Source: Clostridiales bacterium UBA7044
GTDB taxonomy: Bacteria; Bacillota; Clostridia; Oscillospirales; Oscillospiraceae
Assembly (NCBI GenBank): GCA_002493965.1
Contig: DLAP01000048.1
Coordinates: forward strand, 36,205-97,622
Direction: 5' to 3'
DNA: 61,418 bases
Shown: piece by piece, positions 56,839 to 61,418 of the stretch
Layout of the letters: each line of letters begins with the position of its first letter
How positions within the stretch are numbered: position 1 is the stretch's first letter
Translations under genes and position numbers: made by a program
The notes under the pieces: generated by a model
Seen by the model: only the letters and a program-made list of their open reading frames with translations
The model's database searches: none
Told to the model about the DNA's origin: nothing

Positions 56839-56868
56839 ATCCCTCCACAGTCCATGCTGTGGAGGGAT
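56839..56868 (+). terminator. Left copy of the fprA terminator hairpin
   Basis: ATCCCTCCACAG pairs with CTGTGGAGGGAT (56857-56868). After it comes only TC before the element core, so the T-tract is lost. Confidence 0.78.
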
Positions 56869-56869
56869 T

Positions 56870-57176
56870 CAGACCGTCGAAAATCTCCTTCGGGGCTTTC
56901 CGACGGAAAGGTTGCAGTCTGCTTAACGCACTTCGTCGGAGTGCCAAACGCAATGCTCCGTTTTCCGCAAGCGGAAAACTCCGACAGTGTTTGGTCTCCT
57001 CCTCTCCCCATAAAGCATTTATGCTTTATGGGGGCCCCTCTGTGCCTATGGCACACAACTCGCACACACGCAGCCTGAGATGTATTTTCCGCCACGCACA
57101 TGTCGCGGCGGAAAATGATCTGACTTTATTCGCCGCTGTGGCGGCGAACTAAAGCGAGGCCTTTTTCGACACTCTG
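56870..57176 (+). mobile_element. Hairpin-array element, copy 2 (307 bp)
   Basis: Ends: CAGACCGTCGAAAA on the left and CAGAGTGTCGAAAA read from the right on the other strand, matching at 12 of 14 positions. Inside are successive hairpins: CCGTCGAAAA.../...TTTCCGACGG, GCACT/AGTGC, GTTTTCCGC/GCGGAAAAC, CCCCATAAAGCA/TGCTTTATGGGG (12 bp), TGTGCC/GGCACA, ATTTTCCGCC/GGCGGAAAAT and TTCGCCGC/GCGGCGAA. It shares both end thirds with the copy at 35107 in inverted orientation; the middle differs and is longer. Confidence 0.75.
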
Positions 57177-57179
57177 CAG

Positions 57180-57211
57180 CCCTCCACAGTCCATGCTGTG
57201 GAGGGATTTTT
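57180..57211 (+). terminator. Right copy of the fprA terminator hairpin
   Basis: CCCTCCACAG pairs with CTGTGGAGGG (57196-57205), followed by ATTTTT. 57180-57208 is an exact 29-base repeat of 56841-56869. Confidence 0.9.
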
Positions 57212-57216
57212 CGCTC

Positions 57217-57244
57217 TTGCAAAATAAAAGTTTTGTGGTAGAAT
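57217..57244 (+). promoter_or_regulatory. Sigma-A promoter of the MATE gene
   Basis: TTGCAA (57217-57222), 16 bases, TAGAAT (57239-57244), just beyond the element. Confidence 0.65.
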
Positions 57245-57280
57245 ATCCGACTGGAGACTTTTCTTTAGGAGACATACCAC

Positions 57281-58630
57281 ATGAAATCCACGTCCGCCCT
57301 TCGGGCCCATTCCCTTTCTTCCGGAAATCTGCCCATGCAAATATTCCTGTTCAGCCTGCCCCTGATGCTGTCAAACGTTTTGCAGGTTCTCTTCAACATG
57401 GCAGACCTTGCGGTAATTGGTCATTTTTCCGGTTCCCTTTCCCTGGCGGCCGTAGGCTCTACCACCACAGCCGTGACCATGTTCACCGGAATCCTCATTG
57501 GCTTGGGGGGCGGCGTCAACGCCCTGATCGCCCGGTATTACGGTGCAAGGGATTATGGAGAACTTCGCCGTACCTCCCATTCCTCTGCCCTGATTCTGCT
57601 GATCTGCGGCGGGATTATGACCCTGTTCGGACTGTTTGGCTCCCGTCCCCTGCTGCAGCTTTTGCAGACCAAGGCGGAGGTTCTGGATCAGGCGGTCCTT
57701 TATATGAAGATCTACTTCTGCGGTATGCCTGCCCTGGCCCTGTATAATTTCGGCAATGCCGTCTACAGCGCCATCGGGGACACGAAAAAACCCCTTCTGT
57801 TTCTTTCCATCTCCGGTGTTCTCAATGTGGTGCTGAACCTGTTCTTCGTCATCTCCTGCCATCTGGATGTGGCGGGGGTGGCCCTGGCCAGTATTTTGTC
57901 CCAATACCTTTCTGCCGCATTAATTCTACTCACCTTGTTCCGAAGCCAGCAGGTTTACAGCCTTCGGTTCCGGGAGCTGCGGATCTGCCCGAAAAACAGG
58001 CGGGAAATCTTAAGTCTGGGCATTCCCTCGGGACTGCAAAACGGTATTTTCTATGTGGCAAATCTCTTTGTCCAATTCGGCGTCAACTCCTTTGACACAG
58101 TGATGGTGGCGGGGAACTCCGCCGCCGCCAACGCGGACGGCCTGGTTTACGATGTAATGGGCGCCTTCTACACCGCCGCCAGCAGCTTCATCGGCCTGAA
58201 CTACGGCGCGGGAAACCGGAAACGGATCCGGCAAAGCTATCTGATCTGCATGGGCTATGCCTTCGGCGCGGGGGCGATTCTGGGCTTTTCCCTGCTCGCT
58301 TTCGGTCCTCAGTTTCTGTCCATTTTCACCCCGGATCCCGCCGTGATCACGGCTGGAATGAAAAGGCTTGCCATGATGGGGCCCATGTACTGCGTCTCCG
58401 CCTTTATGGACGGGGCCATTGCAGGCTGCCGGGGGCTGGGGAAAAGCTTGGTACCTATGGTGGCCGTCTTCACCGGTTCCTGCGTTTTCCGGGTGGTATG
58501 GGTGTTCACGGTATTCGCCTATTTTCGCACCATTTCTTCCCTGTATCTATTGTACCTGTTCTCCTGGGCCATTACAGCGGTGTTTGAAAACTGGTATTTC
58601 ATCCGGTGCTTCCGAAAGCTGCCCCGGTAA
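57281..58630 (+). CDS. MATE family efflux transporter
   Basis: A 449-residue exporter with 12 predicted membrane segments in two similar halves. Typical segments are LPLMLSNVLQVLFNMADLAVIGHF at the start, GGGVNALIARYYGARD, and YNFGNAVYSAIGDTKKPL. MATE proteins export drugs or metabolites using sodium or proton gradients; substrate unknown. The ribosome binding site is TTTAGGAGACATACCAC. Own promoter and terminator. Confidence 0.94.
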   Translation: MKSTSALRAHSLSSGNLPMQIFLFSLPLMLSNVLQVLFNMADLAVIGHFSGSLSLAAVGSTTTAVTMFTGILIGLGGGVNALIARYYGARDYGELRRTSHSSALILLICGGIMTLFGLFGSRPLLQLLQTKAEVLDQAVLYMKIYFCGMPALALYNFGNAVYSAIGDTKKPLLFLSISGVLNVVLNLFFVISCHLDVAGVALASILSQYLSAALILLTLFRSQQVYSLRFRELRICPKNRREILSLGIPSGLQNGIFYVANLFVQFGVNSFDTVMVAGNSAAANADGLVYDVMGAFYTAASSFIGLNYGAGNRKRIRQSYLICMGYAFGAGAILGFSLLAFGPQFLSIFTPDPAVITAGMKRLAMMGPMYCVSAFMDGAIAGCRGLGKSLVPMVAVFTGSCVFRVVWVFTVFAYFRTISSLYLLYLFSWAITAVFENWYFIRCFRKLPR

Positions 58631-58636
58631 AAATCT

Positions 58637-58672
58637 CCCCGGAGCCTTGGAATCTGTCCCAAGGCTCCGGGG
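58637..58672. terminator. Bidirectional terminator
   Basis: CCCCGGAGCCTTGG pairs with CCAAGGCTCCGGGG (58659-58672); between the MATE gene and the CinA-type gene. Confidence 0.85.
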
Positions 58673-58690
58673 CTACTTTTGTTTTTTTCA

Positions 58691-59158
58691 TTAAGGGGTT
58701 CTCAATTTCAAGATCAGGTTCAGAGCAGCCTCAATTGTCTGATTTCGGACCTCCTCCCGGCTTCCCCGAAAGCAGTAATGTTCCACGACTGCATGACCTT
58801 CATCCGCATAGCCAATAAAAACCGTGCCCACCGGGTTTCCATAATCGTCCCCGCCGGGGCCGGCCAGGCCTGTAACCGATACCGCTACGTCCGCTTTCAG
58901 AAGCGCCCGTACCCCGGAGGCCATCTGCTCCGCCACACTTTGGGAAACCGCGCCGTACCGGGTCAGGCTCTCTTCCCTGACCCCCAATAAATTATGCTTG
59001 ACCCAGTCCGTATAGCTGATCACGCCGCCCTTATATACCTCGCTGCTGCCAGGAACAGAAGTCAGCGCCGCCCCGATGCCGCCGCCGGTAAGGCTCTCCG
59101 CCGTGACCAGGGTCTTCCCCGCCAGGGACTGTAAGACCTCACTGCACAGATTCGTCAT
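58691..59158 (-). CDS. CinA C-terminal-type amidohydrolase
   Basis: A 155-residue stand-alone CinA C-domain, the PncC-type nicotinamide-nucleotide amidase that recycles deamidated NMN. Motifs: VTAESLTGGGIGAALTSVPGSSEVYKGGVISYTD and SVTGLAGPGGDDYGNPVGTVFIG. Overlaps the end of thiI by 20 bases; the ribosome binding site is CAAGGTGAGCTTCT. Confidence 0.94.
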   Translation of the reverse strand: MTNLCSEVLQSLAGKTLVTAESLTGGGIGAALTSVPGSSEVYKGGVISYTDWVKHNLLGVREESLTRYGAVSQSVAEQMASGVRALLKADVAVSVTGLAGPGGDDYGNPVGTVFIGYADEGHAVVEHYCFRGSREEVRNQTIEAALNLILKLRTP

Positions 59159-60329
59159 AGAAGCTCACCTTGATTTTCTCAATGTTCTCCATAGCTCGCT
59201 GGATCAGGGCCTCCCGGTCCAGATTCCGCTCCGCGTACTGTACCTGTCCCAGAGTGGGCTTGGTTTTGGGATGCTTGGGAGTGAAGACCGTACAGCAATC
59301 CTCATAAGGAAGGATAGAAGTTTCCATGGTGCCGATCTTCCGGGCAATGGTCACAATCTCCTCCTTGTCCATGCCAACCAACGGCATGAAAATCGGAATA
59401 TCCACCACAGCTCCGGTGACGGCCATGGCTTCCATAGTTTGAGACGCCACCTGGCCCAGGTTTTCCCCGGTGATCAGCGCCCCGCAGCCATCGCTTTTGG
59501 CAATGCGCATGGAAATTTCCATCATGAACCGGCGCATGATCAGGGTGAAAAATTCCTCCGGGCAGTTATCCCGGATGGCTTCCTGGATTTCCGTAAAGGA
59601 AACCACGTTGACAGTCATTTTACCGCAATATTTGGTAACAAGCCTTGCCAGCTCCACCACCTTATCCTTGGCCAGCTGGGAGGTATAGGGATAGGAGAAG
59701 AAATGTACGGCCTCCACCTCCACGCCCCGCTTGGCGATCATATAGGCCGCCACGGGAGAGTCGATGCCGCCGGACAGCAGGCACATGGCCCGGCCTCCCA
59801 CACCGGTGGGCAGGCCGCCGGCCCCCGGCTCCGCCGGGCCGTGGACGTAAGCCGCCAGATCCCGCACCTCTACATATACGGTGTAGTCGGGGTGATGGAC
59901 GTCCACCGGGCAGCCGGGATGGGCCTCCGCCAGCCGTCCACCGATCTCCTGGGAAAGGGCAATGGAGGTCAGGGGGAACTGCTTGTCGCTGCGCTTGCTC
60001 TCCACCTTGAAAGACTTGGCGCAGTCCAGATCGTCACCCAGGTAATTCTCCACCGCCTCAAAAATGGCGTCCAGATTCTTCTCACAGGGGCGGCATCGGC
60101 ACAGGCTCACCAGGCCGAAAATGCTGTGGCAGGCCTCCCACGCGCCGTCCACATCCGCCTCTTCATCCATAGGCTCCACATAAACCGTGGACTGCATGAT
60201 ATACACGTCAAAATTACCATAGGCCTTCATCCTGCGGCGGACGTTCTGCCGCAGTCGGGATTCAAATTGACGCTTGTTTGCGCCCTTCAGGACGATTTCG
60301 CCCAGTTTCAGTAAAAAGATTTCTTTCAT
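59139..60329 (-). CDS. thiI: tRNA 4-thiouridine synthetase ThiI
   Basis: A 396-residue protein with a ferredoxin-like plus THUMP RNA-binding part (about 1-165) and a PP-loop AANH domain (LLSGGIDSPVAAYMIAKRG). It adenylates U8 of tRNA for sulfur insertion. The C-terminal rhodanese domain of the E. coli protein is missing, as is usual in Firmicutes, so sulfur must come directly from a cysteine desulfurase. The ribosome binding site is AAGAGGTAACCT. Confidence 0.96.
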   Translation of the reverse strand: MKEIFLLKLGEIVLKGANKRQFESRLRQNVRRRMKAYGNFDVYIMQSTVYVEPMDEEADVDGAWEACHSIFGLVSLCRCRPCEKNLDAIFEAVENYLGDDLDCAKSFKVESKRSDKQFPLTSIALSQEIGGRLAEAHPGCPVDVHHPDYTVYVEVRDLAAYVHGPAEPGAGGLPTGVGGRAMCLLSGGIDSPVAAYMIAKRGVEVEAVHFFSYPYTSQLAKDKVVELARLVTKYCGKMTVNVVSFTEIQEAIRDNCPEEFFTLIMRRFMMEISMRIAKSDGCGALITGENLGQVASQTMEAMAVTGAVVDIPIFMPLVGMDKEEIVTIARKIGTMETSILPYEDCCTVFTPKHPKTKPTLGQVQYAERNLDREALIQRAMENIEKIKVSFYDESVQ

Positions 60330-60351
60330 AGGTTACCTCTTCTTTATGATT

Positions 60352-60933
60352 TCAAATCCAAAAATAGCGGCCTGTTTTCTCTTTGTACTTCAGATATTCT
60401 TTGCCAAAGGTCTCCGTCAGGAAGGCCTCCTCCTGCAAAATCTGCAAGTGCAGCATCCCGGCGGCAAACAGAACAAATATCAGATGAACCGGGTGAAAAA
60501 ACGCCAGCAAAAGGCCCAGATATACCAAATCAAAGCCAAGGAAGGCGGGGTTCCGGCTGAAACGATAGATTCCGGTGGTAACAAGTTCGGTCTGATCCTG
60601 GGCCGGAATCCCGGCCCGCCAGTTGTCCCGCATGGTCGCCATTGCCGCAATGAACACCAGAACACCAACAAAGCCCATCCCGATACCTGTCCAGCTCAGC
60701 ACAGTCTGTTCCCACATCCGAAGATTCCAAAGGATGCTGACCGCTTCCACTGGAACAATGGAAAACGTCGCGATCTTCATCCAGCGCTCAATACGAAGAA
60801 CCCCCTTCGGCTTCCCGCCTTTGCTGATCTGATCTGTCTGGATTCCCTTGCGCCGCTGCAAAAACATTTTCATGAAATAGGCAATATAAAACATGCCCAG
60901 AACCGCAAGGGCTGCGGCCTGTATTTTGGTCAT
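60352..60933 (-). CDS. Isoprenylcysteine carboxyl methyltransferase-like membrane protein
   Basis: A 193-residue integral membrane methyltransferase of the ICMT/PEMT type, with about five membrane segments. The SAM-binding signature near the C terminus is visible: LVTTGIYRFSRNPAFLGFDLVYLG and EEAFLTETFGKEYLKYKEKTGRYF. Bacterial members of this family have no known prenylated substrate. It lies 22 bases upstream of thiI on the same strand. Confidence 0.9.
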   Translation of the reverse strand: MTKIQAAALAVLGMFYIAYFMKMFLQRRKGIQTDQISKGGKPKGVLRIERWMKIATFSIVPVEAVSILWNLRMWEQTVLSWTGIGMGFVGVLVFIAAMATMRDNWRAGIPAQDQTELVTTGIYRFSRNPAFLGFDLVYLGLLLAFFHPVHLIFVLFAAGMLHLQILQEEAFLTETFGKEYLKYKEKTGRYFWI

Positions 60934-60947
60934 AGCCTGCCCCCCTT

Positions 60948-61418
60948 CTACCGGTTGCCCAGATTCACGGCCCGGTACTGGATGGCCTCGGCGATGTGCT
61001 GAGGCTCAATGTCTTCGCTGTCGTCCAAATCCGCCACGGTTCTCGCAACCTTCAAAATCCGGTCATAGCTTCGTGCCGTCAGACCCATGGTGTCAAAAGC
61101 CTGCTTCATAAGCCCGGCGCTTTCCTCGCTCAGTTCGCAGTAGTGCCGCATTTCCTCCGGACCCATCCGGGCGTTGCACATACTTCCATTGCCAAAGCGC
61201 CGGTTCTGGATATCCCGGGCGGCGTTGACCCGCTCCTGGATAGCAGAGGATGGTTCCGCTTCCGCTCTTGCCCGCAGTTCCTCAAAATGCACTGAGGGCA
61301 CCTCCACCACAATGTCAATCCGGTCCAGCATCGGCCCGGAGATCCGGCTGCGGTAATGCTCCACATCCTTCTCTGAGCAGCGGCACCGGCCGGAGGGATC
61401 CCCGTACCAGCCGCATTT
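60948..61418 (-). CDS. comM: YifB/ComM-family Mg-chelatase-like ATPase, C-terminal part
   Basis: The gene runs in from the right edge; 156 codons up to the stop are present. Seen: a zinc-finger-like CGWYGDPSGRCRCSEKDVEHYRSRISGPMLDRIDI stretch typical of ComM, and the C-terminal helical domain ending in LKVARTVADLDDSEDIEPQHIAEAIQYR. ComM is a hexameric AAA+ helicase helping branch migration during natural transformation in other bacteria. The AAA+ core lies outside the window. Confidence 0.95.
   Translation of the reverse strand, partial: KCGWYGDPSGRCRCSEKDVEHYRSRISGPMLDRIDIVVEVPSVHFEELRARAEAEPSSAIQERVNAARDIQNRRFGNGSMCNARMGPEEMRHYCELSEESAGLMKQAFDTMGLTARSYDRILKVARTVADLDDSEDIEPQHIAEAIQYRAVNLGNR

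Larger units (their letters stand above)
56827..57280. other. Intergenic region filled by the second terminator-inserted hairpin element
   Basis: 454 bases without a gene: left hairpin, 307-bp element core, right hairpin with T-tract, then the promoter of the MATE gene. Confidence 0.8.

Noticed and set aside
56660..57152. Short open frames across element copy 2 and the end of fprA
   Set aside because: Same reason: non-coding repeat with many hairpins.
59076..60314. Open frame of 412 codons opposite thiI
   Set aside because: Antisense shadow with His/Gly-rich nonsense composition and no supporting signals.
1..61418. CRISPR arrays, prophage, rRNA or tRNA genes
   Set aside because: Looked for regularly spaced repeats, phage structural genes and tRNA/rRNA motifs by eye; none seen.

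Overview
The window reads as a chromosomal segment of an anaerobic, endospore-forming member of the Clostridia, most like the Oscillospiraceae/Ruminococcaceae group. Reasons seen in the sequence: fairly high GC with classical Firmicutes ribosome binding sites and sigma-A promoters; sporulation genes (spoIIR, spoVAD/spoVAE, a SleC-like cortex-lytic cluster, a SpoVB-like flippase); anaerobe functions (NrdG, rubredoxin plus FprA flavoprotein, type III glutamine synthetase); and AddAB instead of RecBCD. No species is assigned. No rRNA, tRNA, CRISPR array, prophage or transposase gene was seen.

Layout. 1-6.4 kb: end of pheS and pheT, ireB, an unknown 96-residue protein, a secreted NlpC/P60 enzyme, then a spoVA operon with a sigma-G-type promoter that ends in a tiny Asn/Gln-rich peptide. 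6.4-18 kb: addBA and spoIIR on the minus strand (spoIIR with a sigma-F-type promoter), an ECF sigma factor/ABC transporter operon and an RluA pseudouridine synthase. 18-26 kb: PAP2 protein, GtrA/RNHCP pair, LUD protein, type III glutamine synthetase with a MITE-like element at its stop codon, and an aspartate-type aminotransferase. 25.6-34.6 kb: HD protein, dut/nrdG, AI-2E-type exporter, zinc metallopeptidase, a methionine gamma-lyase-type PLP enzyme whose promoter overlaps the preceding terminator, a second ECF sigma/anti-sigma pair, and asnB. 34.6-41.7 kb: a sporulation-flavoured stretch with a helical protein behind a sigma-G-type promoter, a SleC-like cluster and a three-gene cluster of unknown small proteins both behind sigma-K-type promoters, pgsA and a CHAP protein. 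41.7-52.7 kb: trpS, gltX, GNAT, SpoVB-like flippase, nth, an SSB-like protein, glpK, a low-GC RibD-like reductase, a degenerate rhomboid, and metK under a SAM-I riboswitch. 52.7-61.4 kb: lipoprotein, nadE, rubredoxin/fprA, MATE exporter, CinA-type amidase, thiI, a membrane methyltransferase and the end of comM.

Most notable: two copies (35076-35341 and 56841-57208) of a short non-coding element built from successive hairpins. Each copy has terminal inverted repeats, each sits exactly after the hairpin of a transcription terminator, and that hairpin is duplicated as a direct repeat on both sides. The copies lie in opposite orientation and differ by a compensatory base-pair change, so a folded structure appears to be conserved. 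I do not recognise this element. A separate 169-bp MITE-like element lies at 20576-20744.

Many long open frames lie antisense to real genes because of the GC-rich third codon positions; they were rejected.
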